Source: Burkholderia sp. OK233 (GTDB lineage Bacteria; Pseudomonadota; Gammaproteobacteria; Burkholderiales; Burkholderiaceae). From it: a stretch of DNA of 64,000 nucleotides. The position numbers and the translations under genes were made by a program. The stretch spans positions 4,030,001 through 4,094,000 of the forward strand of contig NZ_OCSR01000002.1 of NCBI RefSeq assembly GCF_900230185.1. The letters run 5' to 3'. This document shows positions 52,989 through 62,486 of the stretch, piece by piece (the stretch's first letter is position 1; each line of letters opens with the position of its first letter). Under the pieces are notes generated by a model, which was not told the DNA's origin, ran no database searches, and was given only the letters and a program-made list of their open reading frames with translations.

Positions 52989-53765
52989 TCACAGCGCAAA
53001 CAACCTCCCTCGCTGAGGTTCGCAGTCTTCCACGCCCGCGAGTCGCAAGGCATGCCAGGCCATCGCGAAGTTGCTCGATATCACCGGCTTGCCGATCCTC
53101 GATTCAAGTTCTGGAACGAGTTCGGCGATCCGCAAGCTCGTGCACGACACGAAAACGGCGTCCACGTCCGGGTGCAAGGCAAGGCGCTCGACAGCAGATT
53201 GCAGAGACGCCGTGTCGATCCGGGCCACTTCGTTATCGTTGACATGCTCGAACGACGCCATTCGCGCAATGCCGACGCCACGCGCCTCGATGTAGTCGCG
53301 CATATAGTCGTTGATCGAACGCACATAGGGCGTCAACAGCGCCGCGCGTTGGACACCCAGTGCGCGTAACGCGGCAAGCGCAGCGGTAATCGGCGTGGTG
53401 CACGCAACACCCGGACGCGCTTCGCGGATGCGCGCGAACACGTTGTCCTCGCCGATCACCATCGAGGCCGACGTGCAGCCAAACGCCACGACATCGATCC
53501 GCTCCGCCGGACGAATCAGCGCGACCGCCGAAGCGATACGCGCGTCCATTTCCGCGAGGCGTTCGGGCGTAATGTCCGGCGAGTTGAGCACGCGGCTCTC
53601 ATAGAACGCCACACCGTCCTGAGTGAGCAGCTTGCGCCACTCGTGTTCGATCGTATGATCGGTGGCGAGCACCACCAGTCCAATCGCGGCGCGCCGGCAG
53701 ATGCCGTCGTCCAGCGCGAATTCGAGCCTGACGTAGGCATCATCCTGTAGTGGGTTCGTGCTCAT
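52989..53765 (-). CDS. Asp/Glu racemase-superfamily enzyme, maleate isomerase/arylmalonate decarboxylase type
   Basis: 258 aa from the ATG at 53765, which overlaps the D-amino-acid dehydrogenase stop (ATGA). Two catalytic-type cysteines are visible in FGCTSASMVIG (about residue 95) and VSCTSLRIAELVPEL (about residue 205), the pair used by maleate isomerases and the Asp/Glu racemase superfamily. Substrate unknown; coupling with a D-amino-acid dehydrogenase suggests a racemase or isomerase acting on an acidic compound. Confidence 0.8.
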   Translation of the reverse strand: MSTNPLQDDAYVRLEFALDDGICRRAAIGLVVLATDHTIEHEWRKLLTQDGVAFYESRVLNSPDITPERLAEMDARIASAVALIRPAERIDVVAFGCTSASMVIGEDNVFARIREARPGVACTTPITAALAALRALGVQRAALLTPYVRSINDYMRDYIEARGVGIARMASFEHVNDNEVARIDTASLQSAVERLALHPDVDAVFVSCTSLRIAELVPELESRIGKPVISSNFAMAWHALRLAGVEDCEPQRGRLFAL

Positions 53766-55006
53766 TTCAGTGTCATCCCTGTCATGTCGAGTTCGGGCTG
53801 GCGACCGGCCATAATGTCGGCCAGCAGTTTTGCAGTGCCGCACGACATCGTCCATCCCATGTGCCCGTGGCCCGTGTTCAGGTACAGGTTCCGGTGGCGC
53901 GTGCGGCCGATCAGCGGGGTCCCCTCGGGCGTCATCGGACGCAGACCGGCCCAGTAGGATGGGCGGCCGTAATCGGCGCCGTCGGGAAACAATTCGCGGG
54001 CGGCCTGCAGCATCTGCGTGAAATCAGCAGGCGTGTGGCGGGTGTCGTAGCCGGCGAACTCGGCGGTCGCGGTAAAGCGTAGCCGTTGACCAAAACGCGC
54101 CCACGCCACGAGATTGTTTTCGTCGACGCCCCCCAGATCCGGCGGACGATGCTCGGGTCCGACAGGAAACGTAGCGGAATAGCCCTTTACCGGGTACACC
54201 GGCAGCCGGTAGCCCAGACGGCGCGCCAGGATGGGCGACCAGGAACCGAGTGCGATCACGAACTCGTCGCCCTGGATGAGTCCTGCCGGCGTGCGCACGC
54301 CAACGACCCGATCGCCGGACGCCTCGATCGCGCTAATGGACGTGTCGAATTCGAAACGCACGCCAACACGCTCGCACGCCGCCTTCAGCGCGCGAGTGAA
54401 CAAATGCGCGTCGCCGCTTTCATCGGTTGGACAATAAATCGCGCCCGCGATCCTGTCCCGTGCTTGCGCGAGCGCCGGCTCGCGCGCGACGACCTGTGCT
54501 GCATCGAGCGTTTTGAGCGGCAGCCCGCTGTCCGCGAGGATCGACATGTTCTGCGTGCCTCGCGCGAAAGACGCTTCGTCGCGATACAGGTACAACAGGC
54601 CGCGGCTGAGCCGGTCGTATTGCAGGTGTTCGGCCGCGGTCAGTTGCTGCAGTTGGTTCTGCGCGTAGCGGCAAAGCCGCACCTTACGCGTGGTGTTCTG
54701 GCGTGAACGCTCCGCCGTGCAATTGCGCAGGAACTGGATGCACCAGGCCCACATGTGAGGATCCGCGTTCAGCTTGAGGCGCAGCGCCTGTCCTTCGACG
54801 AAGAGGGATTTCAGCAGAATTTTCGGCGCCCGCGGCGACGCCCACGTATACGAATGTCCCGGCGCGACCAGACCGGCGTTAGCAAAGCTGGTCTCGAGCG
54901 CGACGCCGGGCTGGCGGTCGATCACCGTCACCTCGCGGCCATCCCTGGCGAGGTACCAGGCGGCCGTGACGCCCGCAATTCCGCCCCCCAGCACAACGGT
55001 TTTCAT
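53762..55006 (-). CDS. D-amino-acid dehydrogenase-like FAD enzyme
   Basis: 414 aa from the ATG at 55006 (MKTVVLGGGIAGVTAAWYLA), an FAD dinucleotide-binding start. DAO-type fold with TSFANAGLVAPGHSYTWASP and, near the end, YWAGLRPMTPEGTPLIGRTR and NLYLNTGHGHMGWTMSCGTA. Similar to DadA, membrane-associated in E. coli, which oxidises D-amino acids to keto acids. It is divergent from a Liv-type ABC transporter and in operon with the racemase-like gene, suggesting uptake and catabolism of a D- or cyclic amino acid. Confidence 0.88.
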   Translation of the reverse strand: MKTVVLGGGIAGVTAAWYLARDGREVTVIDRQPGVALETSFANAGLVAPGHSYTWASPRAPKILLKSLFVEGQALRLKLNADPHMWAWCIQFLRNCTAERSRQNTTRKVRLCRYAQNQLQQLTAAEHLQYDRLSRGLLYLYRDEASFARGTQNMSILADSGLPLKTLDAAQVVAREPALAQARDRIAGAIYCPTDESGDAHLFTRALKAACERVGVRFEFDTSISAIEASGDRVVGVRTPAGLIQGDEFVIALGSWSPILARRLGYRLPVYPVKGYSATFPVGPEHRPPDLGGVDENNLVAWARFGQRLRFTATAEFAGYDTRHTPADFTQMLQAARELFPDGADYGRPSYWAGLRPMTPEGTPLIGRTRHRNLYLNTGHGHMGWTMSCGTAKLLADIMAGRQPELDMTGMTLK

Positions 55007-55063
55007 GGCTGATCCAGTCCCATGCAAAGCACTTAGTCAATATAACGTGGTCGATACGTTTTT

Positions 55064-55079
55064 GTATGGTGTCCTATAC
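55064..55079. promoter_or_regulatory. Operator-like GTAT...ATAC repeat between dadA-like and liv genes
   Basis: GTATGGTGTCCTATAC is a near-perfect inverted repeat (GTATGG with CTATAC, 4-base centre), 57 bases before the dehydrogenase start. CCTATACG occurs again at 55088-55095. GTAT/ATAC arms are common in GntR-type operators. No regulator gene is in the immediate neighbourhood. The rest of the 283-base divergent region shows no gene. Confidence 0.4.
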
Positions 55080-55289
55080 GCGGATACCCTATACGGGCGA
55101 AAGGTGCGGCGAGTTCTATCATGAAAAAACACGCTTTCATGGTAGCGCTGCGATGAGACCGCGAGTCGGGCCGTTGGACTGGCAGATTACAACTTGCATG
55201 CGACGTACGTTTCCATCCGTTTTCTGATGCCACCCGGATAGCCGTGTGGTGGATCGCTCCGATCCCTTTCACAATAAGGAGTTTCCAAC

Positions 55290-56483
55290 ATGATTGCTCA
55301 GAAGAATGGCAGGCCGGCCGCCGGTCGCGTCCTGCGCCAAACGACAATCGCGGCATCGGTCGCTCTGGCCGCGCTCGCCGGCATGGCCCCCGGTTCGGCT
55401 CAAAGCCAGACCATCAAGATCGGCGTGCCTGTGCCGCTATCGGGCAGTTCCGCCAATGCCGGCACGGACATTCTCAATGGCGCCAAGCTCGCCGCCGCCA
55501 GGGTCAATGCGGCGGGTGGCGTGCTCGGCAAGCAGATCGAACTGGTGCCGGAGGACGATGCCTGCGACGCGCAGACGGCCGTGCAGGCGGCCCAGAAGCT
55601 CGTTGACGCGGGCGTCGTTGCCGTGGCTGGCGGTTACTGCTCCAGTGCGGCGCTACCGGAATTGACGACCTTTCATCGCGCCGGGATTCCCTACGTGCTG
55701 GACGCGTCGACCAATCCCAAGCTGACCGAGATGGGTTACGACAACGTATTCCGTACGATTGGCCGTGACGACGAACAAGGGCCGTTTGCAGCCAGTTTCA
55801 TGAAAAATTCGCTACACGCGAAACGCGCGGCCGTGATCAACGACAACACGACCTATGCCAAGGGCCTCGCCGACAACACCGTGGCCGCCCTGAAAAAGGA
55901 CGGTGTCGAGGTCGTCTACGACGACGCGATCACGCCCGGTCAGATGGACTACTCGCCAACGCTGACCCACGTCGCCTCGCTGAAGCCGGACGTGATCTAC
56001 TACACCGGCTATTTCTCCGAAGCAGGCCTGCTTGTGAAAGAGGCACGGCAACTCGGTCTGAAGATGACCCTGATGGGCGGCGACGGCACCAACGACCCAA
56101 CGCTGATGAAGACAGCCGGCCCCGCGGCCAATGACATGATCATCACCACGGCGCCGCTGGCGCAGTTCCTGAGCGGCGCGCACAGCTTCGTCGACGACTA
56201 TACGAAGGCCTACGGGCAAGGGCCAGGACCGTATTCGGTCTACGAATACGATGCCGTCGGCGTCACGGCGAAGGCGATCGCGGACGCAAAGTCGGCGACG
56301 CCCGCCGCGATCACTGCCGCCCTGCACAAGGTCTCGAACTACCAGGGCGCGACCGGGACGATCGGCTTTAACCCGAAGGGTGACCGCAGTGTGGCGGTGT
56401 ACATCACGATTATCGTTCGCGGCGACAATTTCGCGCCTTACCAGAAGCAGGATGCCGCGGGACACTGGATGGCAATGAAATAG
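55290..56483 (+). CDS. livK: Branched-chain-type amino-acid ABC transporter, binding protein
   Basis: 397 aa with AAGGAG before the ATG. Signal peptide ends about residue 42 (GSAQSQ). Periplasmic-binding-protein type I fold: TIKIGVPVPLSGSSANAGTD, LVPEDDACDAQTAVQAAQKL, GGYCSSAALPEL. LivK family; the ligand may be an amino acid other than Leu/Ile/Val, judged by the divergent D-amino-acid genes. First of a four-gene transporter operon. Confidence 0.9.
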   Translation: MIAQKNGRPAAGRVLRQTTIAASVALAALAGMAPGSAQSQTIKIGVPVPLSGSSANAGTDILNGAKLAAARVNAAGGVLGKQIELVPEDDACDAQTAVQAAQKLVDAGVVAVAGGYCSSAALPELTTFHRAGIPYVLDASTNPKLTEMGYDNVFRTIGRDDEQGPFAASFMKNSLHAKRAAVINDNTTYAKGLADNTVAALKKDGVEVVYDDAITPGQMDYSPTLTHVASLKPDVIYYTGYFSEAGLLVKEARQLGLKMTLMGGDGTNDPTLMKTAGPAANDMIITTAPLAQFLSGAHSFVDDYTKAYGQGPGPYSVYEYDAVGVTAKAIADAKSATPAAITAALHKVSNYQGATGTIGFNPKGDRSVAVYITIIVRGDNFAPYQKQDAAGHWMAMK

Positions 56484-56508
56484 GCCCCGTCGCGCCGCGC
56501 GCCCCGCC

Positions 56509-57408
56509 ATGAGCAACTTCTTCCAGTTCGTCATCGAAGGGCTGACGATCGGCTCGTTTTATGCCCTCGTCGCCCTCGGTTACACGATGGTCTACGGGAT
56601 TATCCGGCTGATCAACTTCGCTCACGGCGACCTGTTCATGGTGGGCGCGTTCATCGGCTGGACCGGTCTGACGGTGCTTGCCGCGGCACACCTGCCGCTC
56701 GCGTTGGCGCTGCTGATTGCCCTTGTGACCGCGATGACGGTCACGGGCGCACTCGGCCTCGCCATCGAGCGCGTGGCCTATCAGCCGCTGTTGCGCGCGC
56801 CGCGGCTGTCCATTCTGATCACCGCACTCGGCGTCTCACTGGCACTGGAAAACGGCGTGCTGCTGCTTTACGGCGCCGGCTTCAACACCTATCCCCATCT
56901 GCTCAGCCAGGCAGGACTGGAATTCCAGGGCGTGCAGATCACGTTCGCCCAGGTCAGCATCATCGTCGCCAGCTTTGCGTTGATGCTCGCGTTATATTTC
57001 TTCGTTCACCGCACCTTCATCGGCACCGCAATGCGCGCGCTGGCGATCGATCAGGACGCGGCGCGTCTGATGGGTATCAATGTCGAGCGGCTGATCCAGC
57101 TCACCTTCTTCCTGGGCTCGGCGCTGGCCGCCGTGGCCGGCGTCATGGAAGGGCTCTACTACACGCAGATCAATTTCTTCATGGGCTTCGTGCTGGGCCT
57201 GCGCGCCTTCACCGCCGCCGTGCTTGGCGGCATCGGCAATATCCCGGGCGCAATGGCGGGCGGCATCCTGATTGGCCTGCTGGAGTCCTTTAGCGCGGGC
57301 TATGTCTCATCGCGGTGGACCGACGTGCTCGTGTTCGGCGTCCTGATCGCCGTGCTCGTGATCAAACCGACCGGTTTGTTCGGTGAGCGCGTCGTCGAGA
57401 GAATGTAG
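56509..57408 (+). CDS. livH: Branched-chain-type ABC permease LivH
   Basis: 299 aa, about eight membrane helices. GLTIGSFYALVALGYTMVYG and IRLINFAHGDLFMVGAFIG are the LivH signature, and FTAAVLGGIGNIPGAMAGG is near the C-terminus. Starts 25 bases after livK. Pairs with the permease domain of the next protein. Confidence 0.93.
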   Translation: MSNFFQFVIEGLTIGSFYALVALGYTMVYGIIRLINFAHGDLFMVGAFIGWTGLTVLAAAHLPLALALLIALVTAMTVTGALGLAIERVAYQPLLRAPRLSILITALGVSLALENGVLLLYGAGFNTYPHLLSQAGLEFQGVQITFAQVSIIVASFALMLALYFFVHRTFIGTAMRALAIDQDAARLMGINVERLIQLTFFLGSALAAVAGVMEGLYYTQINFFMGFVLGLRAFTAAVLGGIGNIPGAMAGGILIGLLESFSAGYVSSRWTDVLVFGVLIAVLVIKPTGLFGERVVERM

Positions 57409-57412
57409 CGCT

Positions 57413-59221
57413 ATGAGCGCCATGCAGGGGTTATCGCGTCGATCCCGGCCTGCCGGCGTTGCGCTTCTGGTCGCTGCCGTGGCGCTACCCGCTGTCGCCA
57501 GCAACTACGTCGTCGATGTCGGCCTGACCATCGCCACCTATTCGATCCTGGGCCTCGGGCTGAACATCGTGGTGGGGTATGCCGGCTTGCTGGACCTGGG
57601 CTATGCGGCCTTCTTCGCCATCGGTGCCTACACGACGGCGCTGCTGGAAACACTGTTGCACTTCTCGTTCTGGGAAACCCTGCCGTTCAGCCTGGCGTTT
57701 GCCGGTGCTTCCGGCATCGTCATCGGCTACCCTACCCTGCGTCTGCGTAGCGACTATCTGGCCATCGTCACGCTCGGGTTCGGCGAGATCACGCGCATCG
57801 TGGCCACCAATCTCAACATCACGGGCGGTCCGAACGGAATCTACGGCATCGCCAGCCCAAGCCTGTTCGGGTATGAAATCAGCTCGCCGGCCGCGGTCTA
57901 CGAACTGGGCATCGCGTTCCTCGTGTTGGTGCTCGTGTTTGCGATCCGGCTTGGCCAATCCCGGCTCGGGCGCGCCTGGACCAGTATCCGCGAGGATGAG
58001 GCGGCTGCCGAGGCCGTCGGCGTGCCGACACTGCGCGTCAAGATGCTGGCGTACATCCTCGGCGCATTGATTGGCGGTTTCGCCGGCAGCCTGTTCGCCG
58101 CGCGCTTCGGGACCATCGACCCGACTGGCTTCACTTATCTGCAGTCCGTGACGATCCTGATCGTCGTCGTGCTGGGCGGCCGGGGAAGCATTCCCGGCGT
58201 GATACTCGGCGCAGTCATCGTCGCCGGCCTTCCCGAGGTGCTGCGTTTTCTCAACCTCTGGCGCATCTTCGGTTTCGCGATCGGGCTCGTGATCCTGATG
58301 CTGCTCAGACCGCAAGGCCTATGGCCGGCGCCGCTGCGCCGGGTGGCGCCGCCGCGCGCGAGTACGGGCGATCCTGAAGCCCTCCCGCCCCGGGAAAAAG
58401 TCACCGATGACATCCTGCTCGAAGTACGCAACATGCAGCGCCGCTTCGGCGGCGTGCAGGCAGTCGGCGGTATCAGCTTCACCGTACGCAACGGGGAAAT
58501 CCTTAGCCTTATCGGCCCTAACGGTGCTGGCAAGACGACCGTGTTCAACTGCCTCACCGGCGTGATCCGCCCGACCGGCGGTCAGGTGCTCTGGCGCGGC
58601 GCCTCGCTGGCCGGCGGCGCGCCGCATCGTATCGTCCACGCCGGGATGGCGCGGACCTTTCAGGGCATCCGCCTGTTTGCCAACATGACGGCCTTCGAGA
58701 ACGTGCTGATCGGCATGGATCATCGCCTTCATACGCCGCTCGTCGCGGAATTGCTTGCGTTGCCCTCCGGTCGCGCCGAGGAAGCAGATCACGCTGCCGA
58801 AGGCCTGCGCTGGCTCACGTTCGTCGGGCTCGCGGCGCGCGCGGGCGAACGCGCGGCCGACCTGCCCTATGGCGATCAACGCCGGCTGGAGATCGCCCGC
58901 GCTCTCGCCAGCAACCCGCATCTGCTACTACTGGACGAGCCGGCAGCGGGGATGAACCCGACCGAGAAGCACGCGCTGATGGAATTGATCCGGCGCATCC
59001 GGGATTTCGGCGTGACCGTGCTACTGATCGAACACGACATGATGCTTGTGATGAGTGTGTCAGACCGGATCATCGTCATGGACCACGGCGTCATCATCGC
59101 CGAAGGGACGCCGTCCGAGATCCAGGCCGACCCTCGGGTGATCGACGCCTATCTCGGCACGGCCGAGGCCGACGAAGCGGCCGACGATACTGCCGGGGAG
59201 AAATCGCTGTGGGACTCCTAG
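57413..59221 (+). CDS. LivM-LivG fusion: ABC permease joined to ATPase
   Basis: 602 aa from the ATG at 57413. Residues about 1-320 are a LivM permease (IVVGYAGLLDLGYAAFFAIG, VTILIVVVLGGRGSIPGVIL). After a short Pro/Arg linker, residues about 335-590 are LivG: Walker A GPNGAGKTT, Walker B LLLLDEPAAGMNPTE and VLLIEHDMMLVMSVSDRIIV; the signature segment reads LPYGDQRRLEIARAL, normal for LivG. Such fusions are known in proteobacterial Liv systems. Overlaps the LivF gene by 13 bases. Confidence 0.92.
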   Translation: MSAMQGLSRRSRPAGVALLVAAVALPAVASNYVVDVGLTIATYSILGLGLNIVVGYAGLLDLGYAAFFAIGAYTTALLETLLHFSFWETLPFSLAFAGASGIVIGYPTLRLRSDYLAIVTLGFGEITRIVATNLNITGGPNGIYGIASPSLFGYEISSPAAVYELGIAFLVLVLVFAIRLGQSRLGRAWTSIREDEAAAEAVGVPTLRVKMLAYILGALIGGFAGSLFAARFGTIDPTGFTYLQSVTILIVVVLGGRGSIPGVILGAVIVAGLPEVLRFLNLWRIFGFAIGLVILMLLRPQGLWPAPLRRVAPPRASTGDPEALPPREKVTDDILLEVRNMQRRFGGVQAVGGISFTVRNGEILSLIGPNGAGKTTVFNCLTGVIRPTGGQVLWRGASLAGGAPHRIVHAGMARTFQGIRLFANMTAFENVLIGMDHRLHTPLVAELLALPSGRAEEADHAAEGLRWLTFVGLAARAGERAADLPYGDQRRLEIARALASNPHLLLLDEPAAGMNPTEKHALMELIRRIRDFGVTVLLIEHDMMLVMSVSDRIIVMDHGVIIAEGTPSEIQADPRVIDAYLGTAEADEAADDTAGEKSLWDS

Positions 59222-59940
59222 AAATACGCGATCTGCACGTGGGCTATGGGAACGTGGAGGTTCTGCATGGCATCTCGCTGGACGTCGGCGAGGGCGAGAT
59301 CGTGGCACTGCTCGGCAGCAACGGGGCGGGGAAAACCACGACACTCCGCGCCATTTCCGGCCTGATTCGCCCCCGTGCGGGACAGATCGTGATGGCCGGG
59401 CACGCGCTTACCGGATTGCGCGCACACCAGATCGTGGCGCTGGGTCTCGGTCATGTGCCGGAAGGCCGTCGCATGTTCGGGGCGCTGACGGTGGAGGAGA
59501 ATCTGCGGCTCGGCGGTTACCTGATCCGGCGCGACAGCGCGGTACTGGAGCAGCGAATAACGGACGTCTATCAGACTTTCTCGCGGCTTGGCGAGCGACG
59601 CAGCCAACTGGCGGGAACGCTGAGCGGCGGCGAGCAACAGATGCTGGCAATCGCCCGCGCGCTGATGCTGCGGCCACGCATCATCGTGCTCGACGAACCG
59701 TCCATGGGACTGGCGCCGAAGCTCGTGCGGGTGATTTTCGGCATGATCGCCGACATCTGCAAGGAAGGCACGTCGATCCTCCTTGTCGAACAGAACGCGC
59801 GCCAGGCGCTGCGCATCGCGCAGCGGGCCTACGTGCTGGAAAGCGGCCGCATCGCCCTCGCCGGCCCGGCCCACGAATTGGCACAGGACAACCGGGTTCG
59901 GGCAGCGTATCTGGGCGGCAGCGCTGTCGCTACGGAGTAA
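59209..59940 (+). CDS. livF: ABC ATPase LivF
   Basis: 243 aa from a GTG at 59209 inside the end of the previous gene. Walker A GSNGAGKTT, the RMFGALTVEENLRLGGY segment typical of LivF, signature LSGGEQQMLAIARAL and Walker B IIVLDEPSMGLAPK. Completes the four-gene Liv-type importer. Confidence 0.93.
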   Translation: MGLLEIRDLHVGYGNVEVLHGISLDVGEGEIVALLGSNGAGKTTTLRAISGLIRPRAGQIVMAGHALTGLRAHQIVALGLGHVPEGRRMFGALTVEENLRLGGYLIRRDSAVLEQRITDVYQTFSRLGERRSQLAGTLSGGEQQMLAIARALMLRPRIIVLDEPSMGLAPKLVRVIFGMIADICKEGTSILLVEQNARQALRIAQRAYVLESGRIALAGPAHELAQDNRVRAAYLGGSAVATE

Positions 59941-59982
59941 CGCCGGCGCAGATGGGGTATTACACCGATATCCACAGCGCCT

Positions 59983-60004
59983 GGCCGGCACTTGAGTGCC
60001 GGCC
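59983..60004. terminator. Bidirectional terminator hairpin between livF and porin genes
   Basis: GGCCGGCACT-TG-AGTGCCGGCC, a perfect 10-bp inverted repeat (practically a 9-bp stem with a 4-base loop) lying between two convergent genes, 43 bases after livF and 15 bases from the porin stop. It could stop transcription from both sides although no T tract is seen. Confidence 0.65.
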
Positions 60005-60018
60005 CCATCGCAGATGCC

Positions 60019-61167
60019 TCAGAACGAATGCCGCATGCCGATCCGCACATCGGACTGCGTATTCGACGTCGACGGCGCGAAGCTGTAGCCGATCACCGCA
60101 TTCACGCCGTCCGACGCACGCAGATAGTCGCCGGAAACATACACATCGGTCCGTTTGGACAACAGGTAGTGCAGTCCGAGCGAGCCCTGGTTCCAGTGAT
60201 TGCCTTCGAAGCTCGTGTGCTGATAGCCGCCGTACAGCGACAGCGCAGGCGTGAAGTTATACGACGCGCCCCCTTCATAAACCTGCATGTGCGAGGTCTG
60301 CCCGAAGCCCTTGATCGTCGTGTAGGTGAAGTCGCCGGTGAGCATCAGGTTGCCGATCGTATAGGCGGCGCCGACCGCAAACGCGCCTTGCTTATCCACC
60401 GGAAATGCCGACGAGCTATACAGATCGGTCACCGCGCCGGTGGCCGGATCGACGGAAACGGTCGGCTGACCGAGGAAGGTGCGCGTGCCGATCATCGCGT
60501 ACGGATCGAACGCATAGATGCCGAACGGATTGTTCAACTGCGTATACGCCACGCCCATGTTGAACGGACCATGGTCGTAATGCGCGCCCACGCTCCATGC
60601 GCTCTTCTGATGGAAGTCGCCGGCGGTGTTGCCGAACGAGTACATGCCGCCGAAGGTAAAGCCGGCGAAATCGTTCGATAGGAACTTCACCGAGTTCGGC
60701 AGACGGTCGCCGTTCATCCGGTCGAAGTCGCCCTGGTGAATCGCATAGCCGCTCGCCCATGCGGAGATGTTGTAGAGAAAAACAAACTCTTCGGTCATAT
60801 CGAGCTGATTGCCGAACGAGAAAGTCCCCCACGAGTTCTTGATGCCGACATAGGCCTGGCGTCCGAATTCAGCACCGCCGAATCCCAATTGCCCATTGCC
60901 CAGGTGAAAACCCGATTCAAGCACGAAGACCGCTTGCAGGCCACCGCCGAGATCTTCCACACCCTTGAAGCCGATCCGGTTGCCGTACGAAATGCCGTCG
61001 TCGAATTTGAACTGGTGTGCGCCACCGGCATTGTTCACGTAGGTGATGCCGGCGTCCAGAATCCCGTACAGGGTGACGCTGCTTTGCGCATGGACCGCCG
61101 TTGGCGCACAAACCGCGCTTGCCGCGAGGGCGAGTCCCGAAAGGCTGACGGCATTTCTCTTCTTCAT
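60019..61167 (-). CDS. Burkholderia-type outer-membrane porin
   Basis: 382 aa. Signal peptide MKKRNAVSLSGLALAASAVC with cleavage after AVHA (about residue 27). The mature protein begins QSSVTLYGILDAGITYVNNA, the usual first strand, and ends with a terminal Phe (GMRHSF) needed for outer-membrane assembly. A 16-strand trimeric general porin of the OpcP/Omp38 group. It may admit the substrate of the neighbouring Liv transporter, but such porins are numerous in these genomes and mostly non-specific. Confidence 0.93.
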   Translation of the reverse strand: MKKRNAVSLSGLALAASAVCAPTAVHAQSSVTLYGILDAGITYVNNAGGAHQFKFDDGISYGNRIGFKGVEDLGGGLQAVFVLESGFHLGNGQLGFGGAEFGRQAYVGIKNSWGTFSFGNQLDMTEEFVFLYNISAWASGYAIHQGDFDRMNGDRLPNSVKFLSNDFAGFTFGGMYSFGNTAGDFHQKSAWSVGAHYDHGPFNMGVAYTQLNNPFGIYAFDPYAMIGTRTFLGQPTVSVDPATGAVTDLYSSSAFPVDKQGAFAVGAAYTIGNLMLTGDFTYTTIKGFGQTSHMQVYEGGASYNFTPALSLYGGYQHTSFEGNHWNQGSLGLHYLLSKRTDVYVSGDYLRASDGVNAVIGYSFAPSTSNTQSDVRIGMRHSF

Positions 61168-61492
61168 CTAATTCTCCCCTGCTCTTTGCCTGCGTATTTC
61201 GTTGGATAAAGCGATCCCTGCTGCGTGCTGTCTTCCAACGCGCGGCGCTTCTCGCATGACGGGCAGTTCGAAATCGGCTGAGACTGATTGAGACGGATTG
61301 AAGCTCACTAACGCTGACCAGGCCGGCTAGAACTGACTCAGACGGCGAGGCTGATTGAAGCTATCGGCACTGCGTACGATCATCTGCATGCCTGCATCGA
61401 CGGGTCAAGAATAAGTGTCCAGATTCAAGAGGATTCGACCGGATGCGACATGAATCTGTCGAGTAGCGACCTCGCAGCCAGGAATGCCGGGG
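61168..61492. other. Intergenic region upstream of the porin gene
   Basis: 325 bases with no gene. It must hold the porin promoter and the end of the choX transcript. GATTGAAGCT occurs twice (about 61297 and 61351) amid related GACTGATTGAGACGG and GACTCAGACGG copies, so the stretch looks like short imperfect direct repeats. Confidence 0.5.
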
Positions 61493-62446
61493 TTATTTCA
61501 CACCGAGTGCGGTTTGTACCGCTTGCAAGCCGTTGGCGCCGCTGGCGGTGTTCACGCCGTCGAGCCACGACTTCAGCAATTCGGGGTGGCGCTTGAGCGC
61601 TTCGGTGGCGGCTGCATCAACACCGGTTTTCTTCTCGAGCACCTCGGTGATCACGCCGTTTTCCAGATCGACATTGAACGTGAGTTGCCTGAACAGGCGG
61701 CCGACATTCGGACACTGCTCGGCGTACCCGCTACGTGCAACGGTATTGACCGTGGCGCCGCCGTAGTTCGGCCCGAAGTATTTGTCGCCGCCGTCGAGGT
61801 AGGTCAGCTTGAACTTCGTGTTCATCAGATGCGGCTCCCATGCCAGGAACACGATCCATTTCTTTTCACGCGCCGCTCGCTCGACCTGCGTGAGCATGCC
61901 CGTCTCGCTCGATTCGACGAGCTTCCAGCTGCCGAGCCCGTATGCCTTGTCGTCGACCATCTTCTTGATGTTCTGATTGGCCGGCGCCCCCGGTTCGATG
62001 CCATAGATCTTGCTGTCGAACTTGTCGGCGTTCTTCGCAAGGTCCGCGAATGAATGCACGCCCGCGGCCGCCACATAGTCGGGCACCGCGAGCGTGAACT
62101 TCGCGTTGCTCAGATTCGGATGCACAACCTCGATCGATTTTTCATCCTCGAACGGCTTCACGACCGGTGCCTGCGCCGGCATCCAGTTGCCGAGAAACAC
62201 GTCGATCTGCCCTTTCTTCAGGCCTTGATAGGTGATCGGCACCGACAGGTTCGACACGTTCTGATGGTAGCCGAGCGCCTTCAACAGCACACCGGTCATC
62301 GCATTGGTCGCGTCGATGTCAGTCCAGCCGGGCCCGGCCATGTTGACCTGCGTGCAGGACTGCGGTTCCGCGGCCGTGGCAAAGGTGGCCGCCGCGCACA
62401 GCAGCGCAACGCCGGATACAGCCTGTTTGAAGAGCTTTTTCATCAT
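61493..62446 (-). CDS. choX: Choline ABC transporter binding protein ChoX
   Basis: 317 aa from the first of two adjacent ATGs, seven bases after AGGA. Signal peptide ends ATFATA (about residue 25). OpuAC-type fold: VNMAGPGWTDIDATNAMTGV, FLGNWMPAQAPVVKPF and WIVFLAWEPHLMN, rich in the aromatic residues that cage the trimethylammonium group in ChoX. It lies 40 bases downstream of betC in the same direction, consistent with choline-sulfate and choline use for glycine betaine. Permease and ATPase genes are not in the window. Confidence 0.9.
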   Translation of the reverse strand: MMKKLFKQAVSGVALLCAAATFATAAEPQSCTQVNMAGPGWTDIDATNAMTGVLLKALGYHQNVSNLSVPITYQGLKKGQIDVFLGNWMPAQAPVVKPFEDEKSIEVVHPNLSNAKFTLAVPDYVAAAGVHSFADLAKNADKFDSKIYGIEPGAPANQNIKKMVDDKAYGLGSWKLVESSETGMLTQVERAAREKKWIVFLAWEPHLMNTKFKLTYLDGGDKYFGPNYGGATVNTVARSGYAEQCPNVGRLFRQLTFNVDLENGVITEVLEKKTGVDAAATEALKRHPELLKSWLDGVNTASGANGLQAVQTALGVK

Positions 62447-62486
62447 GTCGGCTTCCTGTAGGTGGGATGAATCGTGAGCTGAGACT

